Below are positions 43,772 through 54,883 of a DNA stretch of 64,000 nt, piece after piece. The DNA is taken from assembly GCA_963932465.1 (NCBI GenBank), contig OZ010792.1, positions 310,001 to 374,000 on the forward strand, read 5' to 3'. The notes beneath the pieces were generated by a model. That model made no database searches. It was not told the DNA's origin and saw only the letters and a program-made list of their open reading frames with translations. Source of the stretch: Maratus speciosus (lineage: Eukaryota; Arthropoda; Arachnida; Araneae; Salticidae). Each line of letters opens with the position of its first letter. Position 1 is the first letter of the stretch. The position numbers and the translations under genes were made by a program.

Positions 43772-44603
43772 AAAAATAAGAAATTTTAATAATAAAAATT
43801 AATAATTTAATTAAACTAGCCTTGATTAAATAATAAAACTTGAGTATGAAAAAATATATACAATATTTACAATCATAGAAGCAGAACGCAGAAACAATCT
43901 TCAAATTATCCAAAACCAAATTATGATAACCCAAATAACGTAGATTAATAGTAGCAAGAAACCACTAGACTATTTTATAATAAATAAGTCTAAAAAGATC
44001 CGCATAACATCCAAATCCTAGAACAACTATAACCATGCAAAGACAACCAAAACGCTTACCCAACTAACTACTCAGATCAAAGTAATATGAATTTAAACTA
44101 AAGCAAATTAATATTAAATCTATGAATAGAAATAATTATTGCTACCATATTAATGTATATATAAAATGATTATCTCTACAGAATTATGTAAAGCTATAGC
44201 ACAAGTAGAAAATATATAGGACAATATCATACACTAACTACAAGAAAATTCAGATAAAATCATAACTAGAAAATTAAAAAACATTAAATAAATCGATGCA
44301 ATGATAGGAATGAAAAAATTAATGGAATCCTAAAATAGGTATCAGATAACTACATGGTAGAAATCTTATTGATAATACACATAGATTGTGCGCTATTGCA
44401 GCAATGATCTAAGCGTATAATATTTAAAAGATTGCTAAATAATTTAGCGACCTGGGAATATATAAAAATATATATAAGATACCTTAAGGAAAAAATACAT
44501 CAAAATGAATTGTTGACATTCAAAATGAAAAGATATTTAAAATATCGTAAAAAGCATACATTCATAATTACTTGCGCAAATGCATCATAGTAATTTGAAT
44601 GCT
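43772..44603 (-). other. Penelope-like element 5' untranslated region
   Basis: AT-rich stretch between the 5' pseudo-LTR and the GIY-YIG frame. A 63-codon minus frame at 43743-43934 overlaps the start and is not convincing. Confidence 0.55.
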
Positions 44604-45092
44604 AATATATTACCATTAATTAAACATAACCTACCACCGTCAATTATTATGAATTAAAGCTGTAAGTATTAAAAAAAAAAAAAAATTATAAGAATTATTA
44701 TGGAAGAAAAAAGAAAAAAGTGGACACCGACAAAAATTGAAAAGCTTATACATTGAATTACGTTATCAAGGGCACAGAATTCAATGATATAAGCAAAATG
44801 GTTGTTTTCTGTGGGAAAAATAAGCTAAAGCTAAAATTAATTTTCCCCTGTGCCCGAACAACCACTAAAATCAATTGAATTGATTAAAAATGAAAGCAGA
44901 ATAGAAACAAATAATATGAAATGGAAGAATCAATAAAACGTATTTAAATATTTATAGGATATAAAATATAAATAATAAACACCATACCGATTAATATTTC
45001 AGTATTTTACAAAAATTCATGTGCACATGTCTACCAGTATATCAAAAAGATTAAGGTGAATAAAACAGTTAAGAAATCACAGTAAATGATAC

Positions 45093-45096
<4 letters not shown>
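44604..45096 (-). repeat. Pseudo-LTR of Penelope-like element (5' copy)
   Basis: Direct repeat of 39283-39783. The pseudoknot elements recur at 44770-44777, about 44800-44820, 44841-44847, 44848-44855 and 44857-44863. Confidence 0.85.

Positions 45097-45123
<27 letters not shown>
45097..45123. repeat. (TA)n microsatellite at right edge of Penelope-like element
   Basis: About 13 TA units directly after the 5' pseudo-LTR, mirroring the run on the left edge. Confidence 0.9.
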
Positions 45124-45129
<6 letters not shown>

Positions 45130-45244
45130 TTTTAGGTGGGGGTGGTTTTGGGTTCCTGGGGTCCTATAATGGAAAGTTATGAAGGAATTTTTCAAAAGTC
45201 GCACCATGGTAACGACTGCAATAGGTAGTATTTCTTACAAAATC

Positions 45245-45773
45245 TACCTAAAACGGGCTTGAAGTGAGTCCGAAGCCTACGCGACAATGTCGATAAACTT
45301 TTAAATTATTTTTGGAGTCGAACCAGAAAAAGTGTAAAAAATCACGATCTTTTTTCTGTGATTTTTATCTGGAGAAATGCTTTTTCAATGTCTGAAGAAA
45401 TACCTATTTTGTATTTACGAAAACGATTCAAAATACTCGGAATTATTTCAATCAAATTAGGTCCCTTTGTGAGACAGTCGTTTAAAGAAGGAGAGTTTGC
45501 ATTATGTGCGGAGGCATTAAAAACTGGACGTATTTTCGTCGTTTCACTATTTTATTTCATTACTGGTCTGTAGGGTAAGAAATGTACTTTATTCTCCTTA
45601 TCGTCTGAAATTTCTTCTATAATATTATTATCTTTCCACAAATTAAAAATTTCTTCATATTCTATTTTCTTATTTGTTTTGATAAGTTTTTGTTCTGTCT
45701 TGCGCAAATGTTTCTCTGCTAATACGCGATTGCTCACTAAAATTGAGTTATCAACAATCCAGGGTAGGGTCAC
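45245..45773 (-). pseudogene. BEL/Pao reverse transcriptase N-terminal part
   Basis: Frame 45552-45773 carries LRKTEQKLIKTNKKIEYEEI and HFLPYRPVMK. A stop follows. The frame then continues as a KIRPVFNASAHNANSPSLND-like and CLTKGPNL-like stretch, then SSDIEKAFLQIKI (first catalytic Asp) near 45365-45405. After a frame slip near 45345 a FFWFDSKNNLKVYRHCRVGF-like stretch ends at about 45250. Beyond that the sequence no longer matches RT. The plus frame 45358-45573 is only its shadow. Confidence 0.8.
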
Positions 45774-45854
45774 TTCGTAGCGGCCACTTTCATCACGTTT
45801 GACTGTTTCAAGAAAATGGTTATAAGTCTCTCTAGCTAAATCGTCTTTATTTTT

Positions 45855-46886
45855 CTAATCTTCATTAGTTGTACCCAAGGTATCTAAGTTCCACAGTTGT
45901 GATAAACTGGCATTTGAAGTAAATAATGACAGCGATAGAACTGACAACGAACCTTCTGAATCATTTCCATTACCCTCTGTTTTCCCCATAATTGTCCAGC
46001 CTAATTTTGTTTCAAAAGCTGTTATACCCAAATCAGGAAAATATTTTATATTATCTGTGAATAATTTCGCCGGCATGTCAGCGCCGATTAAAATGTGTAC
46101 TTCTTCCGGATTATTCTCATATAAGCATAGTCGATTATTTTCACGAACATCGGTCAGATGAATTCCCCTTTTTTCTAAGATTTTTATCATTTCGCTATCG
46201 CGGCATAAATTTACTCCTGAACAAATTTTTCCTTCATCTAAAGCTTGTATTTTAAATCGGAAACTATGATCTAAATTACTGATAGTAAATTCATAGCGAT
46301 TATGTTTACTCGTTTTTTCTACCCCTCCGAAGAGTCCGTGTCTAATTATTTCTGATCGAATTTTCCTTAATTTCAATTTATTTGCAGCATATCTAGTTAT
46401 ATAGCTATTGTGACTCCCAGTATCTATAATGATACGAATAAATTCTGAAGATTGATTATCATTACGGATCTCCACTATCAAGGTTTGTAAATAGACATTA
46501 GAATTTATATCCTGATTTGACATATTCTGTCTCGCAACATCGCTACTCTCTGAATTAGTAGATTTCCCTTTTGAATTTATTTCTTTATTACACATTATCC
46601 GGGCGTGTCTCGAATTGCAAATACCGCATAAATCCTTCGATACACAGTATTTCCCAATATGTCCGTGGGATAAACATACATAGCAAAGGCCTCTCTTTCT
46701 CAATAAATCAAGTCTTTTTTCAAACGGTAAATTACAAGTGGTAAAACATTTATTTGTCTGGTGCCTGCCAAAACAAAATCCACAAATAGTCTCATTTTCG
46801 CTCTGAACCAATAAATCACTCGCTGACGGTAATTTTCTATTCGGAGAATCAAATTTATTATTCTGCGAATTAAATTTATTGAATCG
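45855..46886 (-). pseudogene. BEL/Pao zinc knuckles and aspartic protease
   Basis: Three knuckles in a row, ICGFCFGRHQTNKCFTTC, CYVCLSHGHIGKYC and CGICNSRHARIMC, are each CX2CX3HX4C-like. The DUF1758 protease follows with FIRIIIDTGSHNSYITRYAA (intact D-T-G active site). VHILIGADMPAKLF is next (second fold half), then a linker ending before RT. The frame overlaps gag (46876-47871) through a 13-G run at 46886-46898; a slip there explains the frame change. A stop-to-start gap (45774-45854) separates it from RT. Confidence 0.9.
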
Positions 46887-47871
46887 GGGGGGGGGGGGAG
46901 GAAGGATTTTTCCTAAATGACTGCGCACCGTAGTTATTTTGTGTTGATTTTTCATTTATTTCATTCAGTGATGAAGCATACATTTTCCCTTTGGATATTA
47001 ATTGCTTATGTAAGAACGATATTAAATCTTGGACATTAATTGAGTCTTCATGTGTTTTATTAAATTCCAAAACTAGGTCTCTCGGTAATAATTTAAATAA
47101 AATGGGGGATAATAAATTTCCATAAGTGTCTAATGAAATGTTAAGCGACTCTAGACTTCTAATGTTCGTTTGTATCTCATCAAAAAGTTTTCGAAATGAT
47201 TTGGTGTCATTTGAGTGTCTGAGCGAAGTTAAATTAAGAAGTTTATTTGTATGTACCGAAATTAACATATCCTTATTCCCGTACCTTTCTTTCAAAATAT
47301 CGACGGCCTTTAAATAATTATCTGCAGTGACACAAAATCCATCTATACTTTTTAATGGAATGGGGGCTAGAAAACTTTTTAAATAGTTAAATTTATCTAC
47401 TGGATCTGATGTGTCATTGTTGTGAATGGTTGTTTCAAAAGCTGACCAAAATGAAAGCCATTCAACAAAATCCCCAGAAAATTTTGCGATATTTAGTTTC
47501 GGTAATTTAATGCTTACGTTTTCCTTTAAGGGATTTTCTCGTTTAGAAAATGAATCATCCTGTGTTTTCTTTTTATCTAACTCTTTTATTTTTCTGTTTG
47601 TTCTAAAGCGCCATGACGTAATTTTCTCTTTAAATTCGCGAGCGCCCAGTAATTCTGTATCCAATTGTGCTTCTTGCACCAATTTTTTAATTACCCCGTC
47701 TGCTCGTGTCAGTTCCATTTCTGTCACACTTAAGTGTTCCACTACCTCTTCTAAATCAAAAATGTCTGGTTCTCCCTCTTTCAAAATAGCTTCCATTTTA
47801 TTTATAAACTTATTTATGCTTTCACGTAGCACAGCTCTTTCTTTTTTGGCGATAACTAAACTTTCAGCCAT
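46876..47871 (-). pseudogene. BEL/Pao gag (DUF1759)
   Basis: Starts MAESLVIAKKERAVLRESIN (coiled-coil-like N-terminus, residues 1-110). From about 120 it shows SIKLPKLNIAKFSGDFVEWL, FWSAFETTIHNND, VDKFNYLKSFLAPIPLKSID, FCVTADNYLKAVDILKERYG and LLSPILFKLLPRDLVLEFNK. This is the DUF1759 pattern of BEL/Pao Gag, the particle and nucleic-acid-binding protein. The frame is open to the G-run at 46886-46898, where it slips into proline codons. Plus-strand frames 47126-47317 and 47426-47881 are shadows. Confidence 0.9.
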
Positions 47872-48061
47872 TGCTAACTAATAACAACAACAACTAAATT
47901 CTATTAAAAAGTACAATTCTCTATATGTTCATCAGTTCTCAATAATTTTTCACTTCTTCAAATTAAATAGCTTGATAAATAATTTCTAATTATTCTAATA
48001 TCTTAATATCTTATTCTATTTATCTTATAATTAGGTCATGTCCACGGAAGGGATGCCAGAA
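47872..48061 (-). promoter_or_regulatory. BEL/Pao leader with primer-binding site
   Basis: On the minus strand, 3 nt after the inferred LTR end, TGGCATCCCTTCCGTGG (48042-48058) starts with TGG and is a good candidate primer-binding site. The tRNA is not identified. Confidence 0.5.
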
Positions 48062-48505
48062 TGTTACTACTGATCTTATTCTCGGTTTCTAATTTTCTCA
48101 TTAATCTTATTATCTAATAAAAAGCTTTCAACTTATACAATCATAAAATAAAAGATAAATGTCCTACTTGTTCTTTCCTTCGCATAAGGGGAAATAGCCG
48201 GGCATACGATGAAGTAAATGACAGAACATCAAAATAATTAATCTTGAATCTTCGAAATAAACAAAGCTATATTACGTTAAACATTCATGAAGAGACGTAC
48301 TCAACATGCTTAGACACTCACAAAACAAACATTATATACTGGTTACAATTCGAGTATTAAAGTTTTCTTTTAAAGTTATTTTCTTTTCTCTACGTTCATA
48401 TCTAGTTTCTATTCTGTTCTAAATCTCAGTCAATTCTCACAGAAAAAGGAAAACAAGTTCTGTCTGCTCTTGCGCAGTAGGATCATTCGGTCTGACGTAA
48501 CACAC
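48062..48505 (-). repeat. Inferred 5' LTR of second BEL/Pao element
   Basis: Bounded on the inner side by the primer site and a terminal AACA (minus strand). The outer end is placed at TGTGTTACGTCAG on the minus strand (48492-48505) by the usual TGT start. There is no second LTR for comparison, so the outer edge is a guess. Confidence 0.4.
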
Positions 48506-48840
48506 TGCAGCTCCGTTTTGTTTTTGTTTTTTATTCAAGAAGTAAGGGGTAAGAGGAGTTACGTGATTTCGCAACAGCCTGCGTGAGTTCTGCTGAATTT
48601 TAATAAAAGCTAGAGCTTTTTTGAACGTAAAAACAAATATTAGATAGAGGAATAGGACCCTGATTCCGGGCCTCCTGCCTAGCCCTTATAGAAAAACCAG
48701 CAATTTCTGATTTTTGAATTTTATTATTTATTTTAACATAAAAATGTTTCGTAAAAAATTTAGATTATACTCTTTTGTTAATTTATTTTAAAAGTACCGG
48801 CTATAACCCCCCCCCCCCAACTTTCTGTAAAAATCTGTAA
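48506..48840. other. Intergenic, no gene seen
   Basis: Contains a C11-type run near 48809. No frames of interest. Confidence 0.45.
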
Positions 48841-50279
48841 ATACATCATAACATGTTTCTCAAAATTCAAATTTTTAAAAATTATATATGATGGACTTGG
48901 CGGCCATCGTTAAATATCTCTCTATTCTAAAAAAAAAGTAACTAATGCTGTCTCGCCGCCAGGTTTTGATTATTTTGTAACCGGAGGTATTTCTTCGTTA
49001 ACTTTAAGAAAAATATTGCATACACAAATATGAAAATGAGTGGTATTATAGAGAAATGTTTGCAGACAATTTTCGAATCGAAGAATTATTTTAAGAGATA
49101 TTTAATGTTAAATTTGGTCAAAATCGTTCTATTAAAAAAGTTTTATAAGAGCAAAAACTATACATGGGAATCTAATTATTTTTATACATTAAAAGTTCCC
49201 GGTGTGCAGACTGCATTTATTTTTTTTTAATTTGACTCATTTTTTGAGGGCTTATTTCGATTTTAAATTCAAATTTTCAACATTTTGAGACATCTTTTTT
49301 ACATCGGTTAGAAAAAGATATTATTTTAAATTGTTGCCAAATTTTAAAACAGCGAAAAGAATAATATTTCCTTCATATAAAAAATTTATTTACACGTGAC
49401 TATTATAAACGAAAAAAAATTTCAGAATTAAATGATTATGTATTAAAAACCGGAAAATATTGAAAATTACGCCATAATAACTATATTTTAATGTGAATTT
49501 TAAAAGAGAAAGAAAATTGTAAATAATAAAGTTATTAATATGCGTTATATTCGTATATGGAGGAAATTACGTCATATTTAAAATGGCCAAACAACAATAT
49601 TGCCAAACAGTTTTAATTTAAAAATATATTTGCGCGAGACATTTATTTCATATTTTGAGATAATCTTTTAAACTATTGTTGTGAATTCTAGGAAGGAGCA
49701 AATATTTCCTTTCTAACAACAAAAGTATTTTCACGTGAATATTAAAATGAGAAAGAAAGCTTTGGTGAAAATTACGACAAAATTTAAAACGTCTCATTTA
49801 AAAGAACACTTTAATAGCGTTGTTAAAAAATACCGAGAGACAAAGACTCTGTTTACTTAATTAATTTTATATTAGCTTATTTTCAAATGTCTGATCTGAT
49901 TTAATCAAGGGCGAAAATAGCCCGTTAACAGGGAGATCGCCAATTTTTTTTTTTTTAATTGTAATTCAGTCTTCCGATTTTTTTTTAAAGCCGATCAAAT
50001 TAGCGTGCTTTTAGAGTTTGCGATGTCTGAATGGTGTTTGGCGAGCGTAGCTCGTAGGGGGCGGAGCCCCCTAGTTTTACACAAATTTCTAAGAAACAAA
50101 GTTCATAGCTAAAATCCGAAGTTTGAAATTTTTTCAGCAAGCAAAAAGTTTTCAAAAAGTAGTTCTTAAAGTTGTTTTCTAAAGCAAACATTTTTCTTCA
50201 TACACTTTTAAGCTGGCCGCCAAGCCCATCATGCATAATTTTATAAAATTTGAATTTTGAGAAACACGTTATGATGTAT
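48841..50279. mobile_element. Inverted-repeat element split by a Helitron-type insertion
   Basis: Arms at 48841-48906 and 50214-50279 are inverted copies (tacatcataacatgtttctc versus gagaaacacgttatgatgta; gatggacttggcggcca versus tggccgccaagcccatc). With the 1.16-kb insertion at 48918-50074 removed, the original would be a ~280-bp MITE. TSD unresolved. Confidence 0.65.
48918..50074 (+). mobile_element. Helitron-type non-autonomous element, copy 3
   Basis: Same family as 26256-27234: starts tctctctattctaaaa, ends gagcgtagctcgtagggggc, then ggagccccctag with the same two 3' hairpins. Inserted between A and T without duplication. More diverged, with extra internal sequence (about 49680-49960). 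Frame 49030-49230 is not a gene. Confidence 0.8.
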
Positions 50280-50314
50280 CTAGTACTGGAGAAAAGGATT
50301 TCTATCAACATATA

Positions 50315-50767
50315 CCGGGTGTCCCAAAAAGGACTGACTGATTTTAAAATTCAATAACTTGCAAACGATGACAGATATTTAAAAAATTCTTGCAGGAGGG
50401 TTATGCATAAGGTCAAAAGTTTTATTACAGTGATTTTTTATTTTAGTTCGAATTACAAACTATAGATGGCGCTGTAAGCAATAGTCGCTAAATACAGGCT
50501 CGATTTTCGGTCCTTTTTCTTGTTCCATGCGGAAAAAGGAGATGGAAATGTATTATCCGGGCCACGAAGTACCAAAAATCAAGCCTGAATTTAGCGTCTA
50601 TCGATCGCAGCGCCATCTATTGTTTGTAATTCGAACTGAAATCGAAAATCACTGTAAAAAAACTTTTGACCTTATGCATAACCCTCCTGCAAGAATTTAT
50701 TAAATATCTGTCACCGTTTACAATTTATTGAATTTTAAAATCAGTCAGTCCTTTTTGGGACACCCGG
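50315..50767. mobile_element. Foldback TA element with ~200-bp arms
   Basis: Ends ccgggtgtcccaaaaaggac and its inverted copy gtcctttttgggacacccgg, with TA on both sides (50313-50314, 50768-50769). The arms remain complementary almost to the middle (for example ttatgcataaggtcaaaagt near 50401 and its complement near 50670; ctatagatggcgctg versus cagcgccatctat). The TA target suggests a Tc1/mariner-type MITE. No coding. Confidence 0.85.
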
Positions 50768-50805
50768 TAGGTAGGCCATTGACTTACATGTGGTAATTTA
50801 GTTAA

Positions 50806-51014
50806 CCCCTGTTGCGTAGAGTTCCATTACATGGAACACCTATATTGATTCCCAAATGCCACAATGGCACCAGAATTTTGGTACAAGTGTTTTCCGTTCA
50901 TTATATATGTGAAATAAAGCTTTTTCTTGCTTCCAAATAAATTTGTTAGTAATTTCCTGTGTCACTTATTCATTTAATCATTTTAGCAATGGAAGTTCTT
51001 TGCACCTAATAGGG
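50806..51014. mobile_element. piggyBac-type MITE (TTAA)
   Basis: 209 bp between TTAA at 50802-50805 and 51015-51018. Ends cccctgttgcg and, inverted, cacctaataggg match imperfectly. Palindrome gttccattacatggaac (50821-50837) sits 15 nt from the left end. Confidence 0.7.
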
Positions 51015-51018
51015 TTAA

Positions 51019-51600
51019 TAGAAAATTTTAAATAAGTACAATGATATCAGCTTAGGAATTTGACATACCACTTTTAGTCACAACTTTCATCCTGTTTATT
51101 TATTTTTTTTTAAGCTTGCGTCTTTTTTTTCCTTGAAAAGTTGTTTTAGTATCTGTATATTTTTTAAAACATAAGACTTTACCTGAAACACGTATAGAAT
51201 TTTTAATTCATTTAAACTTTCCGAAACTGCATACTAAATGTCGTGCATTCCCCCTCCCCCCCCCCCCCCCGGGCTCATACTTTATTCAGGTCTTACCAAG
51301 AATCAGTTAAGTATTAAAGGTAGATAGGTTGATACATAATAACACTTCTTACCTTTAAAATTCCTCATTTCAATACTTAAAAATATTTCACTCTATACTA
51401 AACAACATAAATAACAAAAAATTGTTAATATAGGTTGAAAAAATCCACTTCATTTTCAGTTGATTTTAGAAGCAACCGATTCGCGAAATATTGATTTAAG
51501 ACTTAGCCAGAAACACCAGTAAATTTTTTAATTAAACTATTTATATTTTTAAAAATTACATACTAAATGTAGTACATCCCCCTCACCTGCCTGTTCATAT
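51019..51600. repeat. Two diverged copies of a ~320-bp unit
   Basis: catactaaatgtcgtgcatt followed by cccccctccc at about 51233 recurs as catactaaatgtagtacatc, then cccctcacc at about 51561, with similar preceding sequence. A C16-type run lies at 51256-51272. No gene. Confidence 0.45.
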
Positions 51601-52395
51601 TGCAATGGAGGCCGGTGTCGTAAGGTGGTGCGGTAGCGTGTAACTTCAACGGCTGAGTCTCATTCAATTCAAAGAAATATTTATTGTAACATAAACAATT
51701 AAATGATGAATTATCTGTATTAGATACGAGGTATATACAACGTTAAATAGGATTCGTTAACAGCTTGCAATAAATTGTCAATTAAATCAAGTCCAGTCAC
51801 TGAGTGGCAGATCGCTTTGCAATGAAATAGTTTCTGTTGACTAGAGTCCTAGGTTTTTGTCAGGTCGACGAATAATCGTGAAAGTCTCTTTGGCTCCGAA
51901 TAATTTCTATTCGGAGGTAGATAAGAGTCTTAGAGGCACGACAGAGTGTCGCTTCTCTTGTCTATTCACAACCGAGGTGGAGGAATCTCCGAGTTTCTTT
52001 GGAGTGGAGAATTTTCACAGCCGCGTCGGCTTTCACTTGTACCGTGCTTCGGAAATGTTCCGAAGCCACTAACCCGTGAGAGAGTTCCACTCTGCACGGC
52101 CAAAATATCGACTTGAAGTCTCTACTTCAAAAAACTCCCGAGAATGCTCTTGCATCTCTCTTTATTAGCTTCCTTCTCCGTCAGGAACAAAAGCCACATC
52201 CTTTAGCCTAAAAATCTCTAGATCGTGATCTCATAAACAAGGTCTCTCTCTATAGGGCGGAATGAGGAACCTGTCATCAATGTAAGATGTAGTTTCACTT
52301 TTCCTTTCCCACGAACGCGGGTGGTCCAGAGATGACCGCGTGAGGATCAAAAGAATATTTTCTGTCGCTAAATAAAGGAAAACCTTTCCCGTAAG
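51601..52395. other. Unassigned, LTR-like composition
   Basis: Less AT-rich than its surroundings. Frames at 51857-52072 (+) and 52231-52461 (-) have no domain. An AATAAA on the minus strand near 52163 and the overall look suggest part of an LTR. No partner is visible, so this is only a possibility. Confidence 0.3.
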
Positions 52396-52583
52396 CAGGG
52401 ATGTAGTGGAGGGTATACGGGGGTATACGCCGTATACCTTCTGGATTTTTTTAAGGAACAACGTATACCCTCTGTTTCTAGAGAAAGCTATAGTATATAC
52501 AGCCTAGGGTATACGATCTGTCTTAAGCGTATACCCTCTGCTTAGAGCGCATACCCTCGGTTTTTTTTACGACTACACCACTG
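52396..52583. mobile_element. hAT MITE, TSD cccgtaag
   Basis: 188 bp with ends cagggatgtagtgg and, at the right, cgactacaccactg, and perfect 8-bp TSDs cccgtaag at 52388-52395 and 52584-52591. The interior consists largely of repeats of cgtataccctc in both orientations (at least six). Confidence 0.92.
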
Positions 52584-52591
52584 CCCGTAAG

Positions 52592-53480
52592 TGCCAACTG
52601 TGGCGATCGATAGATATTGATATTTTCGTTTCATGTTCTGCGACTTTTTCTTGGACTCTGAAGAAATTCAGAGTTTCAATGTGAGATATTGTCGAATTCT
52701 CACAATATTTTATTGAAGCTCTACACTTATAATATGTTTACTATAATTTTGACTTATGCTTGCTAAGAATAAATAATAAATTAAATTTTATATTTACACT
52801 AGTTTGTATACAAGATATCTCTTGATTGATTTATAATTCATCAATAGAAAAGTATTTCACTTTACATTTTTTATCCATTCCATATAGCAGGGATTCCACA
52901 GGCGACTATTTTTATATTCTAATCGCACCATTATTAAATAATAATAATAATAATAATTTTGTAGTATATTTCTCTTGCAGGTGTTATCATAGTGTATGCT
53001 AAAAAATTGCCTTTTTATCACTTTCCAACAAAGTTGAAAAGTGTTTATGCATTCGGATTGTCTGGCCGTCTGTCCGTTTGTACGCGCTCTAACTCCCGTA
53101 AATATACTCGGATCGTTCTGAAATTTTTAGATGTTAGCGACCTCTACCATAGCACGAACCCTATTGCAAATGAAGTTTGTAGCATGTTTAGTTCATTTAC
53201 AGGGATAGTCAAAAGTTTTCCGTTACATTACAGCCTATGGGAAAAAATCGTTTAAAATGATTTTTAATGATGTTACATGCTTTCAAACATAATAAAAATG
53301 ATATACATCTATCAAATGCACTAAAATATGCATTCCGTAGAATATGCGGTGCAAAGAATAAATATTATTCATTTACATGGCCACACAAAAGAATTCCGTT
53401 ACATAATGATATACGGGTGTAGGGAATTTTTTCCGGCGTATTTTAATTATGTTAAATTATTTCATGTATAATGAAATTGA
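52592..53480. other. Intergenic, no gene seen
   Basis: Contains an (AAT)n run near 52935-52957. The 87-codon frame at 52992-53255 lies in repeat-like sequence (ctgtccgtttgtacgcgctc) and shows no domain; I do not call it a gene. Confidence 0.4.
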
Positions 53481-53484
53481 TAGA

Positions 53485-54802
53485 GGAAAAGGTCCAAATA
53501 CCGGCTACCACTTTTGTTTTCAATCTAGATCATACAATTTTCAAAATTAATAAAATAAAAAGTGACAGCAGGGTACCTTGACATGTCTTACACCTGTTTA
53601 GAGAAAAAAAAGATCAGTTTAAAAGGCGTTTTTGTTTATAAAAAGCAAAATGCCGAAAGTCTTCAAATTTTGAGTTTTTAAAATGAGGTCTAAATACCGG
53701 CTACCTAAGTTTTTTTCCAAAAGATCACACAAATAGAGCTAATGACAGTTAATAAGCAATAAGAATATTATTTTAATAAATTGTGTTGATTAATAACATT
53801 TCTTATGCACAGAAAAAATGCGCAATTTTTAATAAATAAGTATTTTTGTCAAATTTCTAAAATTCTTTACGATTATCTTTCACAATCTTCTTCCCATTAT
53901 GTTTCTAATTTTGTTTATTAACGTGTAAAACAAAAAAAAAAGATTGCTGATTGAAATGAGAATTATTTTATCTGAAAAAATCAAAAGCATAATATCACTC
54001 TCTGCGTCGGTATAGTCCCTATCAACCCACATATCGCATTCTTAACATTGAATCCAGAATCCCCTACCCCCTTCTTGTTCACAGAGAAAGCACCCATGCA
54101 GAAGACACAAATTTATCATCTTCCTCTGTTGGATATTTTCCTTTTTCACTTTTTTAACCCTCTCGCTGCGTAATTGTTTTATCAAAATAGATTCAAAAAT
54201 TGCGTATTTAACCCCTTCTCGACGAGCGTCTTTTAAGAATTTTTATTCTTTTGTCACCGGTTTTTCAAAACAAAAGTTTTTGTCTAATTTAACCGGGAAA
54301 ATGCTCCGATTAAATAAGGCATAATTTAGAATAAAAAAATAACTGGTGGGAATAATCAAGGGGGATTAATAAGACGGAAAATATGCATCCCCGAGGAAAT
54401 CTCGGGTTGCGCAAACTTTGCTACTTTTACGATGCCCAAGGAAATCTCGGGTTGCGCAGCAAGAGGGTTAAAATCAAATTTCTGCCTCTTTCGCCTGGTT
54501 TACTCCGTCATTTTTTTCATTCTCTTCCCCTTTATTACAGGCAATTATGTAGTGTCCAACAGCTCTTTTTCGGAAAGTGATCCGGTAACCAGTGTCGGTC
54601 CTGAAAAATTACGGCCATGGTTGCATTTTTCATATTGTGAAATGGGACGGGAACTATTTCTGAACCATTTAAATTAATTTATTAATTATGGAACTATTTA
54701 AATTAATTTATTTTCCTCCCCTTCAAGCAGAGCAACCGAAAGAGGTCCAAATACCGGCTAGCCGGTATTTAGACCACTCTAGGTAGCCGGTATTTGGACC
54801 AC
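53485..54802. mobile_element. Element bounded by ggtccaaataccggctacc repeats
   Basis: The motif occurs at 53491-53509 (+), 53687-53705 (+), 54744-54760 (+), inverted at 54761-54775 and inverted at 54782-54800. Outer copies face each other as a TIR. Interior is non-coding and holds a TTAA MITE (54158-54467). Superfamily unknown. Confidence 0.55.
54158..54467. mobile_element. piggyBac-type MITE (TTAA)
   Basis: 310 bp between TTAA at 54154-54157 and 54468-54471. TIR ccctctcgctgcg/gcgcagcaagaggg. Near the right end aaggaaatctcgggttgcgc occurs after an earlier copy (cccgaggaaatctcggg, about 54390-54406); the last palindrome (54435-54451) is 16 nt from the right end. The 65- and 81-codon frames here are not genes. 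Confidence 0.8.
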
Positions 54803-54883
54803 TGCTGTGTTTAAGTTGAAACCGGTATTACTCATTCATATAATAAAATACCAATACTGTGCGCGTGGCTATTGAGAGCTAAA

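Larger units (their letters stand above)
39283..45096 (-). mobile_element. Permuted Penelope-like retroelement (Naiad-like), near-complete
   Basis: Minus-strand element bounded by ~490-bp direct repeats and flanked on both sides by (TA)n. Coding order is GIY-YIG endonuclease first, then reverse transcriptase. That is the reverse of classical Penelope and the arrangement described for Naiad/Chlamys-type elements. The repeats differ by only a few substitutions, so it is recent. It is interrupted by one 200-bp TTAA MITE (41329-41528) and has one frame change at a T9 run. Confidence 0.82.
45245..48505 (-). mobile_element. BEL/Pao retrotransposon, second element, truncated in RT
   Basis: 5' portion of a different BEL/Pao element: inferred 5' LTR, primer site, gag, protease and the start of RT. 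It ends abruptly near 45245, inside RT after a GFGLTSSPF-like motif. RNase H, integrase and the 3' LTR are absent. Its protein sequence is clearly different from the element at 1901-14452. Confidence 0.85.

Noticed and set aside
51857..52461. Frames at 51857-52072 (+) and 52231-52461 (-)
   Set aside because: No domain; region looks like LTR or other non-coding repeat.
52992..53255. 87-codon plus frame
   Set aside because: Repeat-like sequence, no domain and no splice or polyA context.
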